Shown here in pieces: positions 1-6,780 of a stretch of DNA of 8,551 bases. Within the stretch, counting starts at the first letter, position 1, and each line of letters opens with the position of its first letter. A program made the position numbers and the translations under genes. The notes beneath the pieces were generated by a model. The model was not told the origin of the DNA. It was given only the letters and a program-made list of their open reading frames with translations, and made no database searches. The stretch is from an uncultured Roseburia sp. GTDB taxonomy: Bacteria; Bacillota; Clostridia; Lachnospirales; Lachnospiraceae. The stretch lies in contig URJS01000086.1 of assembly GCA_900548205.1 (NCBI GenBank), forward strand, positions 1-8,551, given 5' to 3'.

Positions 1-1
1 T

Positions 2-54
2 AAAAACGGAGCTGTTGCTCCAGTAGATTATTTATCTACTTTTGCAACAGCCCC
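2..54 (-). terminator. Rho-independent terminator with a two-tier hairpin
   Basis: Read on the minus strand, an outer stem (44-54 with 8-18, GCTGTTGC against GCAACAGC, extended by two G-C pairs across one mismatch) encloses an inner perfect 7-bp stem (AGTAGAT against ATCTACT, 34-40 with 22-28, 5-base loop). After one G it is followed by five T (2-6). Stem plus T-run on the strand of the acetyltransferase genes fits an intrinsic terminator for them. The GGGGCTGTTGC arm also resembles terminal repeats of some insertion sequences, so a leftover IS end is an alternative. Confidence 0.7.
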
Positions 55-88
55 TGCTTAACATAAGCGCAGCTCGCAAACATTCAAA

Positions 89-235
89 TCATACGACAGG
101 CCCCTTACTCAGAGCCTTACAGATCATTTCCCAAATCATTTTTTGCTCATTGGAATTAAAAACGCTCATAAGCTTTTGCGCTATTTCTTGAAAATATTTT
201 CTTTTAGGAAGTCTTACAATATCTTTTCGTAACAA
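89..235 (-). pseudogene. Short coding-like ORF, possible MarR-type C-terminal remnant
   Basis: An open frame overlaps the 3' end of the upstream acetyltransferase gene in another frame and ends at TGA (89-91). It is open from a TAA within the acetyltransferase gene. If the TTG at 233-235 is used, it encodes 48 residues. The AAGGAG before that TTG is only 2 bases away, so translation from it is doubtful. The product is amphipathic and helix-rich, with segments YFQEIAQKLMSVF and NSNEQKMIWEMICKALSK. That pattern resembles the last helices of MarR-family regulators, but this is impression-level inference. It could be the tail of a gene whose front was lost, a tiny real gene, or chance. I do not assign a function. 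Confidence 0.3.
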
Positions 236-711
236 ATCTCCTTCGGCTCTGTATTTGGCTTTAACTTACCTTTGGTCTTAAATCCGTGCTTTTCATAGAA
301 TAACCTTGCTCTTGTATTATCTTCAAAAACCCAAAGCATAACTTTTGAATAGCCCGCATTTGCAATATCATAAAGTACCGTATCCAGCATTTTGCTGCCA
401 TAACCTTTTCGCCATTGATTCTGCAGACTATGTATGCAAATAAGTTCGGCATATCCATGCATATCACGTTCACGAGTAGTATCCCACCATGCAATACAAT
501 GAGGCATCCCTTTAGCTTTTAGTAAATATCCATTTCCGATATTCTGTTCCAACAAACGACGGTACATTACAATTGCTTTATCAATTTGTGTGCATTTTTG
601 CAGAACATCACCATTTAAAATATCTTTAAATCCTGCCTTCCAACTTTCCGTCTGTATATATGCCAATACTTCTTCATCGCCCAATTTAACCCGCTCAATC
701 GTATATTCCAT
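214..711 (-). CDS. GNAT family N-acetyltransferase
   Basis: This predicted cytoplasmic enzyme of 165 residues would transfer an acetyl group from acetyl-CoA to an unknown amine. The GNAT fold is visible: an N-terminal strand and helix (about 1-30), motif A at 91-110 with the acetyl-CoA pyrophosphate loop WRKGYG (100-105), and motif B at 132-144 with NTRARLFYEKHGF, a typical C-terminal GNAT signature. A Trp occupies the position that is usually Gln or Arg in the loop, but both glycines are present. The ATG follows an AGAGGT ribosome site by about 5 bases. It lies 70 bases downstream of another acetyltransferase gene on the same strand. Sampled rows have about 35-38% G+C, well below the pyr genes, which suggests a different origin. 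The substrate cannot be read from the sequence; protein, small-molecule or antibiotic targets are all possible. Confidence 0.88.
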   Translation of the reverse strand: MEYTIERVKLGDEEVLAYIQTESWKAGFKDILNGDVLQKCTQIDKAIVMYRRLLEQNIGNGYLLKAKGMPHCIAWWDTTRERDMHGYAELICIHSLQNQWRKGYGSKMLDTVLYDIANAGYSKVMLWVFEDNTRARLFYEKHGFKTKGKLKPNTEPKEICYEKIL

Positions 712-781
712 ATTTTTACCTCTATAAATGCAAATCTACGAAACCAATCGATGTTTCATGTCTTACAGGAGTTCACTTAAC

Positions 782-1243
782 TCACAAGTCTTTTTTGACT
801 AAAACAGATTCATTTGTTCGTAATACTTCCTGAAAACCACATTTCATGAACAGTGAAATTGACGGATTATCTATTGCTATCTCATCAAAAATTACTTGTA
901 CTCCATTATCTTTTGCATTTTTGCATAAGAGCAATAGCGCCTCTCGACCATAACCCTTTTGTCTATATGGAGCATATATCATTACATCTGCGATGAACAT
1001 TTCTCTTTCTTCCTCAAAATGATATGCTGCTTCTCCCAAAAAAGCATCATTTTTTTTCACATATCTGTAAAATCGCTTGTTGTCAGGATTTATTATCCAT
1101 GCGTCATACCACCTTGCCCATTGTTCTTTTGGAAAGGGAATTGTACCGCCATATGCATGATTGTAAAACATCGTTTGCCCATCACTTAGCATTGTTTCCC
1201 GAAACCATAAATCTTCCATATGAGGTCTGTATAATTCAACCAC
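782..1243 (-). CDS. GNAT family N-acetyltransferase, GTG start
   Basis: This 153-residue protein is a second single-domain acetyl-CoA-dependent acetyltransferase, unlike its neighbour in sequence. Motif A is clear: a strand at 82-92 (MFIADVMIYA) leads into the pyrophosphate-binding loop RQKGYG (94-99), matching R-x-x-G-x-G. Motif B follows at about 124-137 with IDNPSISLFMKCGF. The aromatic-rich N-terminal third (Trp, Tyr and Phe between 13 and 60) probably shapes the acceptor site and resembles RimJ/RimL-like GNATs, but the substrate is unknown. The start is GTG, set by a good GGAGGT ribosome site 5 bases upstream. The gene is A+T-rich like the next one and lies beyond the end of the pyrimidine operon. 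The two GNAT genes could be read together, because I see no terminator between them. Confidence 0.88.
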   Translation of the reverse strand: MVELYRPHMEDLWFRETMLSDGQTMFYNHAYGGTIPFPKEQWARWYDAWIINPDNKRFYRYVKKNDAFLGEAAYHFEEEREMFIADVMIYAPYRQKGYGREALLLLCKNAKDNGVQVIFDEIAIDNPSISLFMKCGFQEVLRTNESVLVKKDL

Positions 1244-1248
1244 CTTAT

Positions 1249-1254
1249 ACCTCC
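1249..1254 (-). promoter_or_regulatory. Ribosome binding site that fixes a GTG start
   Basis: GGAGGT on the minus strand, 5 bases (ATAAG) before the GTG at 1241-1243, supports this non-ATG start for the acetyltransferase. Confidence 0.75.
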
Positions 1255-1278
1255 ACAGCTCAGAATTTGTGTCCTATT

Positions 1279-1398
1279 TCATATCTGCATATTACCACGA
1301 ACAAAATCACTTGGCGTCTTTTTCTCATCAGCCCAATGCCACTCATCATAGCAGTCTGCCTGTCCCTGATATACAAAGAAAGTGCGCTTACCTCTCAC
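1279..1398 (-). pseudogene. Coding-like C-terminal fragment of an unrecognised gene
   Basis: Directly behind pyrD, and overlapping its last 11 bases in another frame, is a 39-codon open frame ending at TGA (1279-1281). The first possible start is a GTG (1396-1398) without a convincing ribosome site. The product is protein-like, rich in Tyr, Trp and Asp (YQGQADCYDEWHWADEKKTP, then SDFVRGNMQI), and does not read like a random shadow. The best reading is the tail of a larger gene whose 5' part was deleted when the junction with pyrD formed. A small functional protein cannot be excluded. It is not the end of PyrE or PyrF as far as I can recognise, and I cannot name the family. Confidence 0.35.
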
Positions 1399-2296
1399 AC
1401 ACCGCGCCCACCAGTTCCTTTAGGCTCTCTACCTGATAGCGCTCCATATAGCTTTGGATACCGTCCACGATTTCCTTGGCGGCGTGCGGATTTGTAAAGT
1501 TTACCGTTCCCACAGAAACAGCCGTCGCGCCCGCAAGGATCATCTCAATCGCATCCTCCGCCGTCATAATTCCCCCCATACCGATGATCGGAATCGAAAC
1601 TGCCTGTGCCGACTGGTACACCATACGAACCGCCACGGGATGAACGGCAGGTCCTGACAGTCCTCCGGTGCGGTTTGCCAGTGCAAAGCACCTTTTGTGA
1701 ATGTCAATCTTCATCCCTGTGATCGTATTGATCATGGAGAGCGCGTCCGCACCTCCTGTCTCCGCCGCGCACGCCATCTCCGTAATATCAGTCACATTCG
1801 GTGACAGCTTCATAATGACCGGCTGCTTCGCATGACGCTTGATCTCTCTTGTGATCGCCTCCACCGCCTGCGGGGTCTGACCAAACGAGATCCCTCCCTC
1901 CTTCACATTCGGGCAGGAAATATTGATCTCAAGCAAATCTACGGGCTGATCCCAAAGACGCTCTACAACCGCGACATACTCCTCCGTCGTATGTCCGCAG
2001 ACATTAACGATGATCTTCGTATCAAATCTCTTTAAAAACGGAATATCCCGCTCAATAAACAAATCAATGCCCGGATTCTGGAGACCGATCGCATTTAACA
2101 TCCCACCGTACACCTCCGCCACACGCGGCGTCGGATTACCCTCCCACGGCACGTTTGCAACGCCCTTCGTCACGACTGCACCAAGCTTGTTTAAATCCAC
2201 AAACTCTGCGTATTCCTCCCCGGATCCAAACGTTCCTGATGCTGTCATCACGGGATTCTTGAACTTCACTCCGCACAAATCAACGCTCATATCCAT
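1388..2296 (-). CDS. pyrD: Dihydroorotate dehydrogenase class 1B, catalytic subunit
   Basis: PyrD (302 residues, PyrDB type) is the FMN-containing catalytic subunit that oxidises dihydroorotate to orotate, the fourth step of de novo UMP synthesis in the cytoplasm. With PyrK it passes electrons to NAD+. Visible signatures are ASGTFG (19-24), the FMN-contact Lys44 in TKG, NAIGLQNPG (68-76), and the active-site loop NISCPNVKEGG with Cys128, the catalytic base typical of class 1 (class 2 uses Ser). GGLSGPAVHP (211-220) and GMGGI (239-243) belong to the FMN phosphate-binding region. Length is normal for the family. The first ATG is chosen because GGAG lies 5 bases before it; a second ATG two codons later is poorly spaced. 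Its ATG shares one base with the pyrK stop codon (TGATG), which implies translational coupling. A coding-like fragment overlaps its 3' end. Confidence 0.97.
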   Translation of the reverse strand: MDMSVDLCGVKFKNPVMTASGTFGSGEEYAEFVDLNKLGAVVTKGVANVPWEGNPTPRVAEVYGGMLNAIGLQNPGIDLFIERDIPFLKRFDTKIIVNVCGHTTEEYVAVVERLWDQPVDLLEINISCPNVKEGGISFGQTPQAVEAITREIKRHAKQPVIMKLSPNVTDITEMACAAETGGADALSMINTITGMKIDIHKRCFALANRTGGLSGPAVHPVAVRMVYQSAQAVSIPIIGMGGIMTAEDAIEMILAGATAVSVGTVNFTNPHAAKEIVDGIQSYMERYQVESLKELVGAVCER

Positions 2297-3066
2297 CAGA
2301 ACTCCACCTCCTCAGCACAAAATACCGGTCCCTCTTTGCAGACCCTCTTATTTTTTACATTGGAGTGCGCATCCTTCTCCTTTGACCGGCATACGCAGGC
2401 AAGGCAGGCGCCAATTCCGCACGCCATACGCTCCTCCATCGAAATCCAGCACTCGATATGGTTCTCTGCGGCATAGTCCTTTAATGCGCGAAGCATCGGT
2501 GTCGGTCCGCAGGCATAGATGACATCGGCATGCAGATCATTTGCCCGTATGGCATCCAGAACATTTCCCCCTGTCCCAACACTGCCGTCCTCCGTCACCA
2601 CAAAGACCTCCCCGTACGCTTTCAGCTCGTCTGCTAAAAAAAGCTCTCTGTCACGGTAGCCCAGCACAATCTGTTTCTCACAATCAAGCTGCTTTGCAAG
2701 CTCAAGCATCGGCGGGATTCCGATGCCTCCTCCGATCAAAAATGCTTTTTTCTTGCCCGTCACAAAGCCATTGCCAAGAGGTCCGACCACCTTGACGTGC
2801 GCTCCTGCGCGCAGTCTTGAAAATTCCTCTGTTCCCTCACCCACAACGCGATATACAAGACGGATCCCGCCATTTTCCTTGTCGATCTCACAGATGCTGA
2901 TCGGTCTTGGAAGCAGTCTGCTCCCATCATTGCAATAAACTGACACAAATTGCCCCGGTCCGGCATGCGCAGCAAGCTGCTCTGTTTTCAGCCAAAGACT
3001 GTATATCTCTGATGCGATCTCCTCCTGCCGGATGACGCACGCCAATTCTTCAAACCTCTCTGCCAT
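2296..3066 (-). CDS. pyrK: Dihydroorotate dehydrogenase electron-transfer subunit
   Basis: PyrK (256 residues) is the FAD and [2Fe-2S] subunit that carries electrons from PyrD to NAD+ in the class 1B PyrDK heterotetramer. The order is typical of the ferredoxin-reductase superfamily: a beta-barrel FAD domain (about 5-103) with RLLPRPISICEI (50-61) contacting FAD, then an NAD-binding domain with the glycine-rich GGGIGIPPML (112-121) and YACGPTPML (184-192). The C-terminal cluster domain has Cys216, Cys221, Cys224 and Cys243 (in RVCKEGPVF). The last spacing is 18 residues, and the loop holds an extra Cys226 and several lysines; by my recollection this loop is a little longer than in the Lactococcus protein. 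The ATG lies 8 bases after the pyrC stop, with an AAGGG ribosome site that starts in that stop codon. Confidence 0.96.
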   Translation of the reverse strand: MAERFEELACVIRQEEIASEIYSLWLKTEQLAAHAGPGQFVSVYCNDGSRLLPRPISICEIDKENGGIRLVYRVVGEGTEEFSRLRAGAHVKVVGPLGNGFVTGKKKAFLIGGGIGIPPMLELAKQLDCEKQIVLGYRDRELFLADELKAYGEVFVVTEDGSVGTGGNVLDAIRANDLHADVIYACGPTPMLRALKDYAAENHIECWISMEERMACGIGACLACVCRSKEKDAHSNVKNKRVCKEGPVFCAEEVEF

Positions 3067-3074
3067 CTCTGCCC

Positions 3075-4412
3075 TTACATCCTTTCCGCCTTTTCTTCAT
3101 AGACTACGCTGCCATCCACCACAGTCGCGCGCACTTTTCCTGTCACCCTTCTTCCGTGAAACGGCGTATTTTTCCCCTTGCTCACAAAGGTATTCTTATC
3201 AATGGTATATGTCTCATTTACATCAAGGATCACAATATCTGCCGCTTTCCCCGGTTCAATGTTCCCCTTGTCCAGCCCAAGAATCCGCGCCGGATTATAG
3301 CTCATTTTTTCCACCATCTGCATCGGCGTCAGATAGCCCCCAAGCACAAGCTCCGTATATGTAAGACCTGCCGCCGTCTCAAGTCCGACAATTCCAAACG
3401 GCGCCTTCTTCATGGAGGTATTTTTCTCCTCAAAGGTATGCGGCGCATGATCCGTTGCGATAACATCCATGATATTATCACGCAGCCCCTCCTTAAGCGC
3501 CTGTACATCTTCCCTGCTCCGAAGCGGCGGATTCATCTTAAAATTCGTATCTGCGTCCGCTTCGATCGCCACCTTATTCTCCGCATCCACCGTCGGCTCA
3601 ATTTTACGAATATCATCAGAGGTCAAGATAAAATGGTGCGGACAAACCTCTGCCGTCACGGAAATTCCTTCCAGCTTTGCACGCTCCACCATCGTCACCG
3701 AATTTTTTGTAGAGCAGTGACATAAATGAAGTTTGACTCCTGTATCCCGGCAGAGCATAATATCGCGCGCCACGATCACATCCTCCACGGAGTTTGTGAT
3801 TCCCTTTAGCCCAAGCTCTTTTGCATGTGCATCCTCATTCATTACGCCGCCGTTTGCCAGATCCCTGTCCTCACAATGCGCCATCACCACAAGAGAGCAC
3901 TCCGCCGCCTTAAGCATCGCCTTTCGGTAGAGCTCCGCATTCATAACAGATTTGCCGTCCTCACTGATCGCATAAATTCCGGCATCCGCCATTCCGTCAA
4001 TATCAGCCAGCTCCTCACCCTTTTGTCCCTTCGTGATCGCTCCCACCTGAAGCACATGAACAACGCCAACCGCCTTCGCCTTATTGTGCACATAATTGAC
4101 CACATCCGCATGATCTGCTACCGGCTTTGTGTTTGGCATTGCAAGAATTGTCGTAAACCCGCCATGCGCCGCCGCGCGGCAGCCTGTTTCGATCGTCTCC
4201 TTCTGCTCAAAGCCCGGATCGCGCAGATGTACATGCAGGTCAATAAATCCCGGCATCACAAGACAGCCGGACGCGTCAATCGTCCGGTCTGCCAGCCCTT
4301 CTATCCCCTGTTCCAATCTCGTTACTACTCCATCCTCTACCAGAACATCTAAAAGCTCGTCTGTATCGGTCGCCGGATTGATCACCCGACCTCCCTTGAT
4401 CAATAATCTCAT
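3075..4412 (-). CDS. pyrC: Dihydroorotase
   Basis: PyrC (445 residues) is a zinc amidohydrolase that cyclises carbamoyl-aspartate to dihydroorotate, the third step of UMP synthesis. Metal and catalytic residues in the Bacillus-type pattern are all present: His60 and His62 in DLHVHLRDPG, Asp152 in SEDGKSV, His179 in MAHCED, His232 in LCHCST, and Asp321 in ATDHAPH. PNTKP (93-97) and MNPPLR (293-298) are also family hallmarks. Compared with the Bacillus numbering I remember, the sequence is offset by one up to His232 and by about 17 at Asp321, so an acidic insert of about 16 residues lies near 272-288. The frame is open a further 61 codons upstream, but that part overlaps hflX. MRLLIKGGRV is the natural N-terminus and has AAGGAGG 5 bases before its ATG. 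It is tightly packed between hflX and pyrK. Confidence 0.97.
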   Translation of the reverse strand: MRLLIKGGRVINPATDTDELLDVLVEDGVVTRLEQGIEGLADRTIDASGCLVMPGFIDLHVHLRDPGFEQKETIETGCRAAAHGGFTTILAMPNTKPVADHADVVNYVHNKAKAVGVVHVLQVGAITKGQKGEELADIDGMADAGIYAISEDGKSVMNAELYRKAMLKAAECSLVVMAHCEDRDLANGGVMNEDAHAKELGLKGITNSVEDVIVARDIMLCRDTGVKLHLCHCSTKNSVTMVERAKLEGISVTAEVCPHHFILTSDDIRKIEPTVDAENKVAIEADADTNFKMNPPLRSREDVQALKEGLRDNIMDVIATDHAPHTFEEKNTSMKKAPFGIVGLETAAGLTYTELVLGGYLTPMQMVEKMSYNPARILGLDKGNIEPGKAADIVILDVNETYTIDKNTFVSKGKNTPFHGRRVTGKVRATVVDGSVVYEEKAERM

Positions 4413-4417
4413 GCCAT

Positions 4418-4424
4418 CCTCCTT
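4418..4424 (-). promoter_or_regulatory. pyrC ribosome binding site built on the hflX stop codon
   Basis: A perfect AAGGAGG lies 5 bases before the pyrC ATG and shares its two leading A bases with the hflX TAA stop (4423-4425). It decides the pyrC start over in-frame upstream ATGs inside hflX. It also places ribosomes finishing hflX directly on the pyrC initiation site, which favours coupled translation. Confidence 0.85.
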
Positions 4425-5667
4425 ATAATTTTCCATAAAGCTCCAGCGGCACATATGCCTTGATCGCAATGCCGTCCGCACCGTATTCCTCGGCAAGCAG
4501 CTCCCCCTGTTTGCGGATCTGCTGAATAATTCCTGCATTATCATAAGAAATCGTACGTTCCACAAGCACTTTATCCTCTCGAAGCAAACCGGCAAGCAGC
4601 TCTTTTAGCTCCTCTAAGCCGCTGCCCTCTCTTGCAGAAATACAAAGCGTTCGATCCGCCCTAAAATCGCGCAGCGGCACATACTCCGTCAAGGCATCCT
4701 GCTTATTAAACAGCGTGATCACTGTCTTTTCCGAAATCTCCAACTGACGCAGCGTCTCATATACAATGTGCATCTGCTTCTCATGCTGCGGATTCGAGGC
4801 GTCTACCACATGGAGAATATAATCTGCATACTTTGCTTCCTCCAATGTGCTCTTAAATGCCTCGATCAAATGATGCGGCAGCTTGCGGATAAATCCGACT
4901 GTATCTGTCAACAGAATCTCCTGATGCCCCGCAAGAGCGAGCACACGCGTTGTCGGATCAAGCGTCGCAAACAGCTTGTCCTCCTCCAAAACTCCGGCAT
5001 TTGTCAGGCGGTTTAAAAGTGTGGACTTTCCCGCGTTCGTGTATCCCACGATCGCCGCTACCGGAATCTGATTCCTCTGCCGCTTGGCTCTTATCACCTC
5101 ACGATGCTGCCTGACCTCCCTTAGTTCACGGTGTAACTGCGCAATTCTGTCTTTGATCAGACGCCTGTCCATCTCAAGCTTCTTCTCACCCGGTCCTCTT
5201 GTTCCGATCCCTCCTCCCAGACGCGACAGCGAGCGTCCAAGCCCGGTCAGCCTGCTCAGCCGATACTTTAACTGTGCCAGCTCCACCTGGATCTTGCCCT
5301 CGCTTGTTGTTGCACGCGCTGCAAAAATATCAAGAATCACAAGCGTTCGATCCATAACCTTCGTATCGAGCGCCTCCTCCAAATTTTTTATCTGCGCTGG
5401 GGAGAGCTCATCATCGCAGACAATTCCGGTTGCTTTCGTCTCATCAAGCAGCCCTGCAAGCTCCTCCACCTTTCCGGTGCCGATATAAAGCGCCGGATGA
5501 ATCGTCTCGCGTATCTGGATCAAAACTCCGGCGACTGCTGCCCCCGCCGTTCCCACGAGTTCCGCAAGCTCCGCCACAGAATCCTCCGCATCATCGCCGT
5601 CCTGTTCGCTCACTCCAACGAGTATCACCCGCTCCTCGTTTTTTCCCATTTCAAATATTTCCGCCAT
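4423..5667 (-). CDS. hflX: GTPase HflX, ribosome-associated
   Basis: HflX (414 residues) is a translation-factor-class GTPase. In studied bacteria it binds the 50S subunit and splits or rescues stalled ribosomes under stress such as heat, and homologues can affect antibiotic tolerance. The N-terminal HflX domain (about 10-190) has IHPALYIGTGKVEEL (56-70) and the glycine-rich GGGIGTRGPGEKKLEMDRR (151-169), followed by a basic coiled helix (170-200). The G domain carries G1 GYTNAGKS (208-215), G2 around FATLDPT (233-239), G3 DTVGF (255-259), G4 NKQD (321-324) and G5 SAR (344-346). A short C-terminal domain ends in YVPLELYGKL. The frame is open further upstream into the TPR gene, but the ATG of MAEIFEMG has AAGGAG 4 bases before it and gives the usual length. 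Its stop overlaps the pyrC ribosome site. Confidence 0.96.
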   Translation of the reverse strand: MAEIFEMGKNEERVILVGVSEQDGDDAEDSVAELAELVGTAGAAVAGVLIQIRETIHPALYIGTGKVEELAGLLDETKATGIVCDDELSPAQIKNLEEALDTKVMDRTLVILDIFAARATTSEGKIQVELAQLKYRLSRLTGLGRSLSRLGGGIGTRGPGEKKLEMDRRLIKDRIAQLHRELREVRQHREVIRAKRQRNQIPVAAIVGYTNAGKSTLLNRLTNAGVLEEDKLFATLDPTTRVLALAGHQEILLTDTVGFIRKLPHHLIEAFKSTLEEAKYADYILHVVDASNPQHEKQMHIVYETLRQLEISEKTVITLFNKQDALTEYVPLRDFRADRTLCISAREGSGLEELKELLAGLLREDKVLVERTISYDNAGIIQQIRKQGELLAEEYGADGIAIKAYVPLELYGKL

Positions 5668-5671
5668 AACA

Positions 5672-5677
5672 CTCCTT
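5672..5677 (-). promoter_or_regulatory. hflX ribosome binding site
   Basis: AAGGAG on the minus strand, 4 bases before the ATG at 5665-5667, supports the 414-residue HflX start over the longer open frame that reaches to 5847 inside the preceding gene. Confidence 0.7.
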
Positions 5678-5690
5678 CTTTTCACTTCTC

Positions 5691-6734
5691 CTACTGCTGC
5701 GGCGCTTGCTCCGTTCCTGTCTGAACCTCCGCCTCTATATGCTCCTCCTGCGCCGTATCTCCCTGACGGCTTTTTAAGAAAACATATTCTCTCTGCACTT
5801 CCGCATCGCTTGGATAAAGCGCCATATATTCCTGCACCACCTGCCATGCACCGTTAAAATCAGCCGTATATTCCAGACAGATGATCTGGTTTTGCATCAG
5901 CTCCCGCCGATTCGTTACCTGCTCCATTGCAAGCCCCTGATTGACATAGTCAAGCGCCCCCGTATAATTTTGCTTTGCCATCTCAAGCTCTGCGAGCGCG
6001 TTCATCGTTTCAGAATCTGCCTTTCCGTCCTGTGCATATGCTTTATAGTAGGTCTCCGCAGATGCAGCGTCGTCCTGTGCATCATGCACCCTTGCCATGA
6101 TCAGATTCGCTCTGCGGCTTCCCTTCTCAAGCGCAGCCGTAAGCTCCCCGATCGCATGCTCGTATTCCCCCAAAAGCAGATACAGCTCGCCGCGATAGGT
6201 CAGCTTTTCTGCGTTATCTCCCTTGATTTCCAATGCCTTATTCAGGTATTCTTTCCCTTCCTCAATCAAATTATAAGCGGCAAGGTTCTCATAGATATTA
6301 ATGTAAAGCTCATAATTATTGGGATCACACGCCGCTGCGGACGCAAAATCCGCAAACGCCTGCTCTCCCTCGTACCTCTGCAAATGCAGACAGCCGCGTG
6401 AATAATAAGCCACCGCATCCTTATCATCATAACCGATGAGCGCATCATAGGTTGCGAGAGCACCCTCTGTGTCTCCCGCGGCAAACTGTGCCGCCGCCTT
6501 ATAATAGCAAATATCAAGCTCAACCTCTCCGATCGTTCCAAGCACACAGGAGAGCGCTGCGTCAAATGCCGCAACGGCACCCTCATAATCCCCGTTTTGC
6601 ATCGCCTCGATTCCTGTCTGCCGGTATACAAGCTCCTGCTCCCGCCGTTCGCTTGTACACCCCGTCAGAAAGACCGCCATAAGGAATGCAGCAGCCACAC
6701 ACCGTTTTGCACCTGTTTTTCTCTTTTTCCTCAT
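5691..6734 (-). CDS. TPR-repeat lipoprotein
   Basis: This predicted lipoprotein (347 residues from the chosen start) is secreted by Sec, lipidated, and probably anchored to the outer face of the cytoplasmic membrane. It has a basic n-region (RKKRKTGAKR), a hydrophobic stretch and the lipobox LTGC with Cys26 as the lipidated residue. The mature part is almost entirely helical, with about eight tetratricopeptide-like repeats between residues 40 and 310; clear ones include GDYEGAVAAFDAAL, GEYEHAIGELTAALEKG and QNYTGALDYVNQGL. The last 20 or so residues are Glu/Gln/Thr-rich and probably disordered. TPR arrays are protein-binding scaffolds; the partner is unknown. An ATG two codons upstream (6738-6740) is also possible, but GGAG is only 1 base from it and 7 bases from the chosen ATG. 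It lies between the dipeptidase and hflX genes, so it may work with cell-envelope or stress functions, but that is inference. Confidence 0.88.
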   Translation of the reverse strand: MRKKRKTGAKRCVAAAFLMAVFLTGCTSERREQELVYRQTGIEAMQNGDYEGAVAAFDAALSCVLGTIGEVELDICYYKAAAQFAAGDTEGALATYDALIGYDDKDAVAYYSRGCLHLQRYEGEQAFADFASAAACDPNNYELYINIYENLAAYNLIEEGKEYLNKALEIKGDNAEKLTYRGELYLLLGEYEHAIGELTAALEKGSRRANLIMARVHDAQDDAASAETYYKAYAQDGKADSETMNALAELEMAKQNYTGALDYVNQGLAMEQVTNRRELMQNQIICLEYTADFNGAWQVVQEYMALYPSDAEVQREYVFLKSRQGDTAQEEHIEAEVQTGTEQAPQQ

Positions 6735-6741
6735 CCACATG

Positions 6742-6745
6742 CTCC
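6742..6745 (-). promoter_or_regulatory. Ribosome binding site deciding the lipoprotein start
   Basis: GGAG on the minus strand lies 7 bases before the ATG at 6732-6734 but only 1 base before the alternative ATG at 6738-6740. The spacing favours the internal ATG as the real start. Confidence 0.6.
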
Positions 6746-6780
6746 ATTCTGTTCCACCGGCTCATTTCTTTTATGATTTA

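Noticed and set aside
1024..1497. 157-codon plus-strand open frame and many other plus-strand frames across the window.
   Set aside because: They lie antisense to well-supported genes, show no domain motifs, and have shadow-like composition rich in Pro, Ser, Arg and His.
4413..4595. Longer N-terminus for dihydroorotase giving 506 residues.
   Set aside because: The extra 61 codons lie inside hflX, have no family match, and a strong ribosome site precedes the internal ATG.
5668..5847. Longer N-terminus for HflX giving 474 residues.
   Set aside because: The extension overlaps the end of the TPR gene, is Gly/Ala/Arg-rich and unlike HflX, and a ribosome site supports the internal start.
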